A DNA stretch of 64,000 nt from Nocardia sp. CY41. Its GTDB lineage: Bacteria; Actinomycetota; Actinomycetes; Mycobacteriales; Mycobacteriaceae. Made by a program: the position numbers and the translations under genes. A model generated the notes under the pieces. The model did not search any database, was not told the origin of the DNA, and saw only the letters and a program-made list of their open reading frames with translations. Shown here in pieces: positions 55,689 through 64,000 of the stretch; within the stretch, counting starts at the first letter, position 1; each line of letters starts with the position of its first letter. The stretch is from the NCBI RefSeq assembly GCF_009829325.1, contig NZ_VUOS01000002.1, forward strand, positions 299,872 through 363,871, read 5' to 3'.

Positions 55689-55802
55689 GTGCGCGCCCGC
55701 TGCTCCAGCCAGGTCGGAATAGCGGGGCGCAGCAGCGGAGATGGGCGACTGTGTGACAGCGGTTTTAGCCTCGAAGGTTCGCGATCGGTGTTTCTGCCGT
55801 GA

Positions 55803-55831
55803 TTGACGACTTGGCGGCGGTCCTCTATGAT
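55803..55831 (+). promoter_or_regulatory. Consensus-like promoter of the exported gene at 55978
   Basis: TTGACG (55803-55808) and TATGAT (55826-55831) are separated by 17 bases, very close to the ideal sigma-70/SigA promoter. The leader is about 140 bases. Confidence 0.7.
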
Positions 55832-55977
55832 GATCTTGAAAATTGGTGGGGGCGGGGGATTCTTCCGAACTCGGACTAGCGATCAGGGATGTGTCTCGTC
55901 GATTCCGTGTCGGCGACAATTTCCATCCTGCGTCGCTTCCGATCGAAATTTGCCCGCTTCGAGTGAAGGGGTTCGAA

Positions 55978-56574
55978 GTGCTGCTCCGGAAATTTTTTAC
56001 AGCGGTGAGTGGATTCGCCGCGTTGGTCGTATGCTTCGGATCGGTCGGCGCGGGGGCCGCGTACGCAGGCTCTGTCGAATCTGCGGCACGCGTGTCGGAC
56101 GCGAAGCTGGCGGTCACGCACGCGATCGCATCCGGTTCTCTCGCGCTGCACGGCGATGTCAGCGCCCTCGATCTGCGACAGATGAACGTGGCATCCGAGT
56201 CGGGATTCCACCTCGTGACCATCCCATCCTCGGGCGCAGGACAAAGCAGGTCGGTGGTGAAGGTGGCGGTCGGCGACGACGCCACGATCCTTGGTTATTC
56301 CGAAAAGCGCGTCAGTCCGATCGGTGATTCGTCGGCACTGCTCATGTCGACCTGGAAGAACGGGTCTCCTGTGGCAGTCTTCGAAGCCGCGACCGACGAC
56401 TATTTCGTGGCCTGTCTCGAGAAGCAGGGTGTCGACGGGAAGATCGCCAAGAAAGTTTTGCAGAAGTGCTTCAACGGCACGCTCATGCCCACGGGGACCG
56501 CCGTCGGGTGCGCGCTCGGCTTCGGTATATCCCGTGACGCCGTCAAGAAATGCGAGCCGTTGCTGGCCGCCTGA
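55978..56574 (+). CDS. Exported protein of unknown function, AT-richer than its surroundings
   Basis: The product has 198 residues. A signal peptide (LLRKFFTAVSGFAALVVCFG ... AYA-GS) leads to a mature beta-rich domain (SGFHLVTIPSS, RSVVKVAVGDDATILGYSE) and a Cys-rich C-terminus with four cysteines (ACLEKQGVDG, KCFNG, VGCALGFGIS, KCEPLL). No family is recognised; the ending has a small-peptide or bacteriocin-like flavour but this is only an impression. GTG 55978 has GAAGGGG upstream. The insertion splits the conserved rip1-ispG pair, with its own promoter and terminator. Confidence 0.72.
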   Translation: MLLRKFFTAVSGFAALVVCFGSVGAGAAYAGSVESAARVSDAKLAVTHAIASGSLALHGDVSALDLRQMNVASESGFHLVTIPSSGAGQSRSVVKVAVGDDATILGYSEKRVSPIGDSSALLMSTWKNGSPVAVFEAATDDYFVACLEKQGVDGKIAKKVLQKCFNGTLMPTGTAVGCALGFGISRDAVKKCEPLLAA

Positions 56575-56928
56575 TTCTCCTCCGTTGGAACCCGTCGTTC
56601 CCGCCCGTGCGGCCACGTGACCGCACGGGCTTTCCATCGGTTTGCGCACTGCCTGATTGCTTCCTTTTCATATCCGCCGGAACAGCGAGCGCCCTCTTTC
56701 TCGCACAAGAGTGGTTCCGCATCGGCGCTCGTTTCCGGCCGCGTCCGAGTAACCCTCGGCCCTTCGACGCCGATATGAGGACCGTCGCTCACCTGCGATA
56801 CTGTGGCCCGGCATCGACAGCGCAGGGGCCCCGGCGTTGTCAGGAGCGTCACGGGCGGCCGGTCTCGGGCGCGACTAAGCTCGGTGGGCGTACAGGTCGC
56901 AGCGACGAACGAAAGTAGGCAGCCGAAG
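56575..56928 (+). other. Gap between the exported gene and ispG
   Basis: This 354-base stretch holds the terminator at 56603-56633 and presumably the ispG promoter, which I could not pinpoint. A plus-strand open frame (56550-56918) shows no protein-like features. Confidence 0.5.
56603..56633 (+). terminator. Intrinsic terminator of the exported gene
   Basis: GCCCGTGCGG pairs perfectly with CCGCACGGGC around an 8-base loop and is followed by TTTCC. Confidence 0.8.
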
Positions 56929-58086
56929 GTGACCAGCACAATCGGATTGGGGATGCCGACCGCTCCCGCGGCAGTGCTCGCTCCACGGCGTAGGACCCGC
57001 CAGTTGATGGTGGGCAATGTCGGGGTGGGCAGCGACCACCCGATCTCGGTGCAGTCCATGACCACGACCAAGACGCACGACGTGAACGCCACCCTGCAGC
57101 AGATCGCGGAGCTGACCGCGTCGGGGTGCGACATCGTGCGGGTGGCCTGCCCGCGTCAGGAGGACGCGGACGCGCTGGCCACGATCGCGGCGAAATCCCA
57201 GATCCCCGTGATCGCCGACATCCACTTCCAGCCGCGCTACATCTTCGCCGCGATCGACGCCGGATGCGCCGCGGTGCGGGTCAACCCCGGCAACATCAAG
57301 GAGTTCGACGGCCGGGTCAAGGAGGTCGCCAAGGCCGCCGGCGCGGCGGGCATCCCGATCCGCATCGGCGTGAACGCCGGTTCGCTGGACAAGCGGATGC
57401 TGGAGAAGTACGGCAAGGCCACGCCCGAGGCGCTGGTGGAGTCGGCGCTGTGGGAGGCGAGCCTGTTCGAAGAGCACGGGTTCGGCGACATCAAGATCTC
57501 GGTCAAGCACAACGACCCGGTGGTGATGGTGGAGGCCTACCGGCAGCTGGCCGCACAGTGCGACTACCCGCTGCACCTCGGCGTCACCGAGGCGGGCCCG
57601 GCGTTCCAGGGCACGATCAAGTCGGCGGTCGCCTTCGGCGCGCTGCTGTCGGAGGGCATCGGCGACACGATCCGTGTTTCGCTGTCCGCGCCGCCTGCCG
57701 AGGAGGTCAAGGTCGGCGGGCAGATCCTGCAGTCGCTGAACCTGCGCCCGCGCAAGCTGGAGATCGTGTCGTGCCCCTCCTGCGGGCGCGCCCAGGTCGA
57801 CGTGTACACCCTGGCCAACGAGGTGACCGCGGGTCTGGAGGGCATGGCGGTGCCGCTGCGGGTGGCCGTGATGGGCTGCGTCGTGAACGGTCCCGGCGAG
57901 GCGCGCGAAGCCGACCTGGGGGTGGCCTCCGGCAACGGCAAGGGCCAGATCTTCGTCAAGGGTGAGGTCATCAAGACCGTCCCGGAGGCGCAGATCGTCG
58001 AGACGCTCATCGAAGAGGCGATGCGCATCGCCGAGGAGATGGGCGAGGACGCGGGCACCGGCGAACCGGTCGTCACCGTCAGCTGA
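56929..58086 (+). CDS. ispG: 4-hydroxy-3-methylbut-2-enyl diphosphate synthase
   Basis: The product has 385 residues, close to the mycobacterial GcpE length. A TIM-barrel half ([64 protein letters not shown]) precedes the iron-sulfur half with CPSCGR and [12 protein letters not shown] supplying the cluster ligands. It converts MEcPP to HMBPP in the MEP pathway, two genes after dxr-rip1. GTG 56929 is the likely start; upstream frame has no family similarity. Confidence 0.96.
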   Translation: MTSTIGLGMPTAPAAVLAPRRRTRQLMVGNVGVGSDHPISVQSMTTTKTHDVNATLQQIAELTASGCDIVRVACPRQEDADALATIAAKSQIPVIADIHFQPRYIFAAIDAGCAAVRVNPGNIKEFDGRVKEVAKAAGAAGIPIRIGVNAGSLDKRMLEKYGKATPEALVESALWEASLFEEHGFGDIKISVKHNDPVVMVEAYRQLAAQCDYPLHLGVTEAGPAFQGTIKSAVAFGALLSEGIGDTIRVSLSAPPAEEVKVGGQILQSLNLRPRKLEIVSCPSCGRAQVDVYTLANEVTAGLEGMAVPLRVAVMGCVVNGPGEAREADLGVASGNGKGQIFVKGEVIKTVPEAQIVETLIEEAMRIAEEMGEDAGTGEPVVTVS

Positions 58087-58153
58087 GCAGCCGCTCACCA
58101 GCGCTTTCGACATAGCCATACCGCATCGCGCCGGTTCGTGGCAGGCTGTCACC

Positions 58154-59017
58154 GTGCGGAGTCTGCTGGAGCCGGCGCGACGGGCCAAATACGCCCCTGC
58201 GCGGCAGCTCGCTAATCGGGATCTTGCTCAGGTCTTGCGTGTGCTCGATGCCGATCCGGTGGCCTCGTGTATGGTCGCCGCCCGCTTGCAAGAGTTCGGC
58301 CTGGACAACCGGTGCGGCCAGGGCGAGCTCTGGAGCAGGGGCGGCCCCGCGGAGTCGCTGTGCTTCTCGGGTGCGAACCTGGTGCCGTTGCTCGGGAATC
58401 GGGACGCCCTGCGTGCCTTCGCCGACCGGGCGATCCGCTGGCCCCGCATCTGTTCCTCGGTGGTGGGGCGCCGGGAACTGGCGTTGCCGCTGTGGGAGAT
58501 GCTGGCCGATCACTGGGGTCCGGAGCGGGAGCTACGCGGCGAACAGCCGCTTCTGGCGCTGGCTCAGCCGCCGGTGGCCATGCCCGACCCGGAGGTCCGC
58601 CGGGTGCGCCGCGACGAGCTCGACCGCTATCTCTCGGCCGCGATCGCCATGTTCATCGAGGAGGTCGGCGTCGATCCGCGTGCGGGTGACGGTGGCCGCG
58701 GCTATCGCCGCCGCATCCAGAGCTTGATCGAATCCGGCCGCGCGTGGGCCCGTTTCGAGGACGGGGAAGTGGTCTTCAAAGCGGAGGTCGGCTCGCTGTC
58801 GCGGCGCACGGGCCAGATCCAAGGGGTTTGGGTGCATCCGGATCATCGGGGGAAGGGGTGCGGCACCTCGGGCACCGCGGCGGTGGCGAACGCCGTGGTC
58901 GCTTCGGGTCGCACCGCGAGCTTGTACGTGAACGACTACAACGCGATCGCCCGCCGCGCCTACAGCCGCGTCGGGTTCCGGCAGATCGCGACGTTCGCCA
59001 CCGTACTGGTCGACTGA
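58154..59017 (+). CDS. DUF4081/GNAT acetyltransferase (Rv2867c-like)
   Basis: The product has 287 residues. An N-terminal DUF4081-type domain (LEPARRAKYAPARQLANRDL ... CFSGANLVPLLGN) precedes a C-terminal GNAT fold with VFKAEVGSLSRRTGQIQGVW, VHPDHRGKGCGTSG (acetyl-CoA loop) and NAIARRAYSRVGFRQIATF. The acceptor is unknown. GTG 58154 lies six bases behind CAGGCT, suggesting a leaderless start. It follows ispG, as in M. tuberculosis. Confidence 0.9.
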   Translation: MRSLLEPARRAKYAPARQLANRDLAQVLRVLDADPVASCMVAARLQEFGLDNRCGQGELWSRGGPAESLCFSGANLVPLLGNRDALRAFADRAIRWPRICSSVVGRRELALPLWEMLADHWGPERELRGEQPLLALAQPPVAMPDPEVRRVRRDELDRYLSAAIAMFIEEVGVDPRAGDGGRGYRRRIQSLIESGRAWARFEDGEVVFKAEVGSLSRRTGQIQGVWVHPDHRGKGCGTSGTAAVANAVVASGRTASLYVNDYNAIARRAYSRVGFRQIATFATVLVD

Positions 59018-59077
59018 GCGCGCCCGCGGGCACGGCGAATCCCGGAGTGCCGCAGGCGTTTGCCCGGCAGTCACTAT

Positions 59078-59083
59078 TACGAT
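59078..59083 (+). promoter_or_regulatory. -10 box TACGAT of the penicillin-binding lipoprotein
   Basis: TACGAT is eight bases before the ATG at 59092; the short distance leaves no space for a ribosome-binding site. Confidence 0.4.
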
Positions 59084-59091
59084 CGGTCCCG

Positions 59092-60882
59092 ATGTCGACT
59101 CGGATGCTCCTCTCGCTCGCCGTCGCGGCCTTCACGGTGGCCGCCGCCGGTTGTGCGAGCGAGCCGCAAGGGCCTGTTCCCGCCGCGGACGCATTCGTCA
59201 AAGCGTTCGCCGAGCACCGGGTGAGCGCCGCCGCCGGACTCACCAATCTGCCGGAGAAAGCAAGCGCCGCATTGCGTTCCGCATGGGACCAGCTCCAAGC
59301 CGAACAGCTCGGCGCGCGCACCGGCGCGGCCCGCGTCACCGGTGACACCGCGACCGTCGACTACACCTACGAATGGCGGCTGCCGAAGAACCGGACGTGG
59401 AAGTATTCGGGCCAGTTGCAGATGGGGCGCAGCAACGGACGCTGGATGGTCCGCTGGACCTCGTCCAATATCCACCCCAAGCTCGGCGACACCCAGACCA
59501 TGGTGTTGCGCTCCAATCCGCCGCCGCGCGCGCGAGTCAACGAGCAGTCCGGCAGCGACGTCATGGTGCCCGGCAAGGTGTCGCGGGTCGCATTCGTCGC
59601 GGCCGACGCCGCCGATCCGGGAAGCGTGGCCACGGCGTTGGCCGCGGCACTGCACCGTTTCGACAAGTCGCTGACGCCGGAGTCGATTCTCGACGAGGCG
59701 AAGGCGGCCCGGGGCGCCTACACGGTCGCGCTGCTCAACGAGGTCGAATCCGGCCAGGTGACCACCGATCTCATCGGGCTGCCCGGCGTCACGGTGACCC
59801 AGCAATGGGACCTGGTCGCCACCGATCGGGATTTCGCGCCCGATCTGCTCACCCAGGTGCGCAAAACGGTGATCGCGGAGGTGGACGGCAAGGCGGGGTG
59901 GAGCGTGGTCACCGTGAACGCCAACGGCGCCGACACCGACGTGCTGCTGGACGTGCCCTCGCAACCCGCGCCGTCGTTCTCGCTCAGCGTCGACCGCAAC
60001 GTGCAGAACGCCGCCCAGCGCGCCGTGCAACCACGGACCGAGCAGACCATGATGGTGGTGCTGCGCCCGTCCACCGGCGCGATTCTGGCGGTGGCCCAGA
60101 ACAAGGCCGCCGACCGGGACGGTCCGCTCGCGACGATCGGCCAGTACCCGCCCGGCTCGGTGTTCAAGACGGTCACCGCGGCCGCGGCCATGGCGAACGG
60201 CCTAGCGACACCCGATACGGTGCTGCCGTGCCCGAGCCGCATCGTCATCGGCGAGCGGACCATTCCCAACTACAACTTGTTCACCGTCGGGAACGTGCCG
60301 ATGTCCACGGCCTACGAGCGATCCTGCAACACTTCCTTCGCCAAACTCGCCAGCGAGCTGCCGGGCCCCGCGTTGCACGACACCGCGGCGAAGCTCGGTG
60401 TCGGACCCACCTATTCGGTGGTGGGGCTGCCGACGACCTCCGGCGCGGTGCCGTCCGCCGACGACCTGATCCAGCGCACCGAGGACGGCATCGGTCAGGG
60501 CAGAGTGGTGGTCAGCCCGTTCGGCATGGCGCTGATGGCGGCGACCATCGCGCACGGCTCGGCCCCGGTGCCGTACCTGATCGCGGGGCGGCCCACGCAG
60601 ATCGAGGGGGGTGACCGCCCGGCGCTGGCTCCCGATGTCATCGAAGGGCTGCGCACGATGATGCGCCAGGTGGTCGTCGGCGGCACGGCCGAGCGGATCG
60701 CCGATCAAGGTCCGGTCTACGGCAAGACCGGTGAAGCCGAAGTGGACGGCGGGTCGCACTCCTGGTTCGTCGGCTTCCGTGGCGACCTCGCGTTCGCCAC
60801 GCTGCTCGTGGAAGGCGGCAGCTCGGACAACGCCGTCGCGGTGACACGGGACATGTTGGCGGCACTGCCTCCCGGATACTGA
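59092..60882 (+). CDS. Penicillin-binding lipoprotein
   Basis: The product has 596 residues. The N-terminus is a lipoprotein signal with lipobox AAGC (FTVAAAGCAS). An NTF2-like MecA N-terminal domain (~30-150) and a dimerisation region precede the transpeptidase, with the active serine S356 in PGSVFK, SCN at 411-413 and KTG at 545-547. It corresponds to the Rv2864c class B-like PBP that is linked to penicillin tolerance in mycobacteria. It acts outside the membrane in peptidoglycan crosslinking. It is the last gene of the conserved backbone here. Confidence 0.95.
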   Translation: MSTRMLLSLAVAAFTVAAAGCASEPQGPVPAADAFVKAFAEHRVSAAAGLTNLPEKASAALRSAWDQLQAEQLGARTGAARVTGDTATVDYTYEWRLPKNRTWKYSGQLQMGRSNGRWMVRWTSSNIHPKLGDTQTMVLRSNPPPRARVNEQSGSDVMVPGKVSRVAFVAADAADPGSVATALAAALHRFDKSLTPESILDEAKAARGAYTVALLNEVESGQVTTDLIGLPGVTVTQQWDLVATDRDFAPDLLTQVRKTVIAEVDGKAGWSVVTVNANGADTDVLLDVPSQPAPSFSLSVDRNVQNAAQRAVQPRTEQTMMVVLRPSTGAILAVAQNKAADRDGPLATIGQYPPGSVFKTVTAAAAMANGLATPDTVLPCPSRIVIGERTIPNYNLFTVGNVPMSTAYERSCNTSFAKLASELPGPALHDTAAKLGVGPTYSVVGLPTTSGAVPSADDLIQRTEDGIGQGRVVVSPFGMALMAATIAHGSAPVPYLIAGRPTQIEGGDRPALAPDVIEGLRTMMRQVVVGGTAERIADQGPVYGKTGEAEVDGGSHSWFVGFRGDLAFATLLVEGGSSDNAVAVTRDMLAALPPGY

Positions 60883-60984
60883 TGCGCTGCCGACTCGGAA
60901 CAGCGCGCGCCTCGGTACGGAACGTCGCGGGACCGAACTCGGAACGGTGCACGCACACCGATCCGAGTCCGGCGGACCGGCCGG

Positions 60985-61989
60985 TCATTCACCGGCGGCC
61001 GACTCGATCAGCAGATGCTCCAAGCTGATCGTGTGGTCGGCGTACTCGTCGACACCGATGACCGCGACGAAGTCCCGATCACCGGCCCGTTGCTGCAGCG
61101 ATCCCCACGAGTTGGCGAGATACCAACCGGCTCCGGCGGTGCCGCGTGCACCCAGACCGCCGCAGTACATCCGATATCGGCCGGGATGCCGATCGGCGTC
61201 GGGGCGTACCCGGGCGACGATGCCGATGTTGCGGTCATCGCCGGAGTTGTAACTACTTCCGTCGGCCAGCCGCAGGTACACGGTATGGGCACCGTCTTCC
61301 GCAGCGCTGTCCCACAGGGTGAACAGCGGACGCTCGGCGGTGTCCAGGTACCGGCGAAGGCAGTCGTTGCCGCTGAGCCCGAAGCTGATGTACGGGCGGT
61401 CGCGGTGGACGACGTGATCGCGGTCGCTTCGGACGTCGACCGGGATGCTGGTGTGGCGTTGCAGGAACGACAGCACGTACAGCAATCCACGAAGCTCGTT
61501 CTCACCCACTACGGATGGAACGTCGTATCGCGCCGGGAACACGCTGCCCTGCTTGTCGAACACCCGCTGCCTGCCGATCCCGGCCGCCCGAAGCGCTTCC
61601 ACCGAAGGCCGTGCCAGCTCGAACACCGGATACACCAGCGTCGTTCCGTTGGTGGTCATCTCGGCGCCGAGGAACGCCTCGAGCGAGGCGTCGGCGCCGG
61701 AGAAGACCGTCTCGTGCGAACGGAGCTCGGCGGGTGTGGAGTTGGCCATCTGAAACAATCCCTCCACGGTCCAGCCTGGGAACATGCGTTCCAGCACCCG
61801 GCAGTGATAGTCGCGCGGAAGTCCGATCATGCGTCCGGACAACCACTGGTAGTACTGCGCCTTCGCAGGCCCATGCCCGGGCGGGATGGGCGGATCCAGG
61901 CGCGCCGCGCACCTGTCGTACGCGGCCAGAAAATCGTGATGACTCTTGAGATGCCGCTCCGCCAGCAGCATCTTCAGTACGGTCGCCAA
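60985..61989 (-). CDS. Putative HTH regulator with uncharacterised C-terminal domain
   Basis: The product has 334 residues. The N-terminal ~90 (LKMLLAERHLKSHHDFLAAYDR, KAQYYQWLSGRMIGLPRDYH, LERMFPGWTVEGLF) resemble the XRE-like HTH of actinobacterial regulators. A central domain (TLVYPVFELARPSVEALRAA, FDKQGSVFPARYDVPSVVGE, ELRGLLYVLSFLQRHT) and a final one (DRPYISFGLSGNDCLRRYLD, GRYRMYCGGLGARGTAGAG, SWGSLQQR) are unknown to me; YISFGLSGND looks like a nucleotide- or ligand-binding motif. TTG 61989 has AAGGGGG six bases upstream. It lies 122 bases after the IPT-repeat gene on the same strand. Confidence 0.65.
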   Translation of the reverse strand: MATVLKMLLAERHLKSHHDFLAAYDRCAARLDPPIPPGHGPAKAQYYQWLSGRMIGLPRDYHCRVLERMFPGWTVEGLFQMANSTPAELRSHETVFSGADASLEAFLGAEMTTNGTTLVYPVFELARPSVEALRAAGIGRQRVFDKQGSVFPARYDVPSVVGENELRGLLYVLSFLQRHTSIPVDVRSDRDHVVHRDRPYISFGLSGNDCLRRYLDTAERPLFTLWDSAAEDGAHTVYLRLADGSSYNSGDDRNIGIVARVRPDADRHPGRYRMYCGGLGARGTAGAGWYLANSWGSLQQRAGDRDFVAVIGVDEYADHTISLEHLLIESAAGE

Positions 61990-62111
61990 CGAAACCCCCT
62001 TACCCCTGCAGCCTCCGTCCACGGTGACGGAGACTCATGTCGTAGTCGCTCAACCGCGACGAAACCGGGCCGTCGGCGAGATGCCTGCCGACGGCCCAGC
62101 CGCTTCAGCCG

Positions 62112-64000
62112 TCAGATGTAGATGAATGGGAGACCATTACTGGTTCCTCCGGAGGTGGTCGCGGTGACTTGCACTGTTCCCGTTCCGGCGGGAGTGACGG
62201 CGGTGATCTGTGTTGCGGAGTCGACGGTGAACGAAGCTGCCGGTGTGCCGCCGAAATCGACGGCCGTGGTGCCTGTCAGGTCGGTCCCGGTGAGGACGAC
62301 CGTCGTTCCACCGGCCGCCGGCCCTACATTCGGAAGCACGACCGCGAGTGTCGGTACCGCGATGTAGGTGTAGGCGAGGCCGTTGCTGGTTCCGCCGGGG
62401 GTGGTGGCGGTGACTTGCACCGTACCGGTCCCGGCGGGCGCTACGGCGGTGATCTGCGTTGCCGAATCGATTGTGAACGAGGTCGCCGGTGTGCCACCGA
62501 AATCGACCGAGGTAGCCCCGGTCAGCCCCGTGCCGGTGAGGATGACGGTTGTCCCGCCCGCTTCCGTGCCGACACTGGGAACCGCCGCGGTGAGGGCGGG
62601 AACCGCGACGTAGGTGTAGGCGACGCCGTTGGTGGTTCCGCCCGGGGTGGTGGCCGTGATCTGGACGATTCCGGTCCCCGCCGGGGCGACAGCCGTGATC
62701 TGAGTGGGTGAGTCGACCGTGAACGAGGTCGCCGGTGTGGCGCCGAAGTTCACCGCTGTCGTACCGGTCAGGTCGGTGCCGGTGAGCACGACGGTCGTGC
62801 CGCCGGACACCGAGCCCAGGGTCGGAGCCGCCGCGGTGAGGGTGGGCAGCGCGACGTAGGTGTAGGCGACGCCGTTGCTGGTTCCACCCGCGGTGGTGGC
62901 CGTGATCTGGACAGTTCCGGCCCCCGCCGGGGCGACGGCCGTGATCTGGGTGTCGGAATCGACGATGAACGAGGTCGCCGGTGTGGCGCCGAAGTTCACC
63001 GCGGAGGTAGTGGACAGCCCTGTTCCGGTGATGACGACGATGGTTCCGCCGGCGACCGGTCCTACATTCGGCACCTCCGCGGTCAGGACGGGGATCGGGA
63101 TGTAGGTGTAGGCGACGCCGTTGCTGGTCCCACCCGGGCCGGTGGCGGTGATTTGCACCGTCCCGGTCCCCGCCGGGGCTACGGCGGTGATCTGGGTGGC
63201 GGAGTCGACGGTGAACGAGGTGGCCGGTGTGGCGCCGAAGTTCACGGCGGTGGTGCCGGTCAGTCCCGTTCCGGTGAGCACGACTGTCGTACCGCCCGAT
63301 ACGGTGCCCACGTTGGGAACCGTCGCGGTCAAGGTGGGGACCGGAATGTAGGTGTAGGCGACGCCGTTGCTGGTTCCGCCCGGGGTGGTGACGGTCAGCT
63401 GCACGGTTCCGGTCCCGGCGGGAGCGATGGCCGTGATCTGCGTGGCGGAGTCGACGGTGAACGAGGTCGCCGGTGTGGCGCCGAAGTTCACCGCCGTCGC
63501 TCCCGTCAGTCCTGTTCCAGTGATCACGACTGTCGTGCCACCGGTTGCGGGACCCACATTCGGCACCACCGTGGTCACGGCGGGGATCGGGATGTAGGTG
63601 TAGGCGACGCCGCTGCTGGTTCCGCCGGGGGTGGTGACGGTCAGCTGCACGGTTCCGGTCCCGGCGGGAGCGACGGCCGTGATCTGGGTGTCGGAGTTGA
63701 CGGTGAACGAGGTCGCCGGTGTGGCGCCGAAGTTCACCGCGGTGGCTCCGGTCAATCCTGTGCCGGTGATGACGACGGTTGTCCCGCCTGCTTCCACGCC
63801 CGCGTTCGGTACCACCACGGTGACAGTGGGCAGCGCGACGTAGGTGTAGGCGACGCTGTTACTGGTTCCGCCGGGGGTGGTGACGGTCAGCTGCACGGTT
63901 CCGGTCCCGGCGGGAGCGACGGCCGTGATCTGGGTGTCGGAGTTGACGGTGAACGAGGTCGCCGGTGTGGCGCCGAAGTTCACCGCGGTGGCTCCGGTCA
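62112..64000 (-). CDS. IPT/TIG-repeat protein, C-terminal part (5' end outside window)
   Basis: The frame is open from the window edge and encodes at least 628 residues, made only of IPT/TIG (Ig-like) repeats of 82 residues. Each repeat has P-x-VGxxxGGTTVVxTGTGLTGxTxVxFGxTPAxSFTV ... TQITAVAPAGTGTVQxTxTTPGGTSNGVAYTYI, written here in pieces of the consensus. Most repeats read NFGATPA; the last two in the protein read DFGGTPA. No anchor follows the last repeat. The N-terminus, and any signal peptide, must lie upstream of base 64000. Such proteins are usually extracellular adhesin or surface modules; some are phage tail proteins. Confidence 0.85.
   Translation of the reverse strand, partial: TGATAVNFGATPATSFTVNSDTQITAVAPAGTGTVQLTVTTPGGTSNSVAYTYVALPTVTVVVPNAGVEAGGTTVVITGTGLTGATAVNFGATPATSFTVNSDTQITAVAPAGTGTVQLTVTTPGGTSSGVAYTYIPIPAVTTVVPNVGPATGGTTVVITGTGLTGATAVNFGATPATSFTVDSATQITAIAPAGTGTVQLTVTTPGGTSNGVAYTYIPVPTLTATVPNVGTVSGGTTVVLTGTGLTGTTAVNFGATPATSFTVDSATQITAVAPAGTGTVQITATGPGGTSNGVAYTYIPIPVLTAEVPNVGPVAGGTIVVITGTGLSTTSAVNFGATPATSFIVDSDTQITAVAPAGAGTVQITATTAGGTSNGVAYTYVALPTLTAAAPTLGSVSGGTTVVLTGTDLTGTTAVNFGATPATSFTVDSPTQITAVAPAGTGIVQITATTPGGTTNGVAYTYVAVPALTAAVPSVGTEAGGTTVILTGTGLTGATSVDFGGTPATSFTIDSATQITAVAPAGTGTVQVTATTPGGTSNGLAYTYIAVPTLAVVLPNVGPAAGGTTVVLTGTDLTGTTAVDFGGTPAASFTVDSATQITAVTPAGTGTVQVTATTSGGTSNGLPFIYI
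62118..64000. repeat. Tandem 246-bp repeat encoding IPT/TIG domains
   Basis: The motif GTAGGTGTAGGCGA recurs every 246 bases (for example 62364, 62610 and 62856), giving about seven and a half units to the window end. Neighbouring units are nearly identical over 40-60-base blocks, so recombination or assembly collapse is possible. Confidence 0.9.

Noticed and set aside
56550..56918. 122-codon plus-strand frame before ispG
   Set aside because: It runs through an intrinsic terminator and has no protein-like composition.
62122..63843. Series of 70-80-codon plus-strand frames inside the repeat region
   Set aside because: They recur with the 246-bp period only because the underlying IPT/TIG repeat does; they are antisense of one large gene.
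62112..64000. CRISPR array or minisatellite as explanation of the 246-bp repeat
   Set aside because: Units are long, in frame, stop-free and encode a known Ig-like domain; there are no short repeats with unique spacers.

Overview
The window reads as a chromosomal core segment of a high-GC Gram-positive bacterium of the Mycobacteriales, most likely a Nocardia (Nocardiaceae). The reasons are a strong G/C bias at third codon positions, GTG or TTG starts in many genes, and a backbone in the same order as the M. tuberculosis stretch smc-ftsY-amt-glnB-glnD-ffh ... rpsP-KH-rimM-trmD ... rplS-lepB-rnhB ... dprA-xerC ... rpsB-tsf-pyrH-frr-cdsA-rlmN-dxr-rip1-ispG-penicillin-binding lipoprotein (recalled from memory, not searched). 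I found no rRNA, tRNA, CRISPR array, transposase or prophage.

Layout. 1-5.65 kb: the 3' part of smc, an NmrA-like reductase with a divergent TetR regulator, a DUF2237 gene and ftsY. 6-10.7 kb: nitrogen genes amt-glnB-glnD behind a GlnR-like site. 10.8-17.7 kb: ffh, an amidohydrolase, a frameshifted LLM-family gene, a membrane-anchored methyltransferase, then rpsP-khpA-rimM-trmD. 18-26 kb: a LuxR-type regulator divergent from two acyl-CoA synthetases, tex, and two small membrane or zinc proteins. 26.3-33.2 kb: rplS-lepB-rnhB, DUF2469, UPF0102, comM-like gene, dprA, xerC. 33.2-43.3 kb: an accessory block between xerC and rpsB holding an FHA-HTH regulator, a secreted serine protease, an MFS exporter with its TetR repressor, an acetoacetate-decarboxylase-like gene behind two KstR-type motifs, paired DUF202 genes and an alkyl sulfatase. 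43.4-50.7 kb: an M23-like protein, rpsB-tsf, pyrH-frr-cdsA and rlmN. 50.7-60.9 kb: DUF5997/LysR, small exported proteins, dxr-rip1, a putatively acquired exported protein, ispG, a GNAT protein and a penicillin-binding lipoprotein. 61-64 kb: an HTH protein of unknown role and the end of a large IPT/TIG repeat protein with a 246-bp repeat.

Functionally the backbone links protein targeting (FtsY, Ffh, LepB), translation (S16, L19, S2, EF-Ts, RRF, RimM, TrmD, RlmN), nitrogen sensing (Amt, PII, GlnD), isoprenoid precursor synthesis (Dxr, IspG) and envelope biology (CdsA, Rip1, PBP). The accessory genes mostly come as regulator-target pairs with palindromic operators visible between them. Many starts have a TANNNT -10 box 6-8 bases upstream, suggesting that leaderless transcription is common here.
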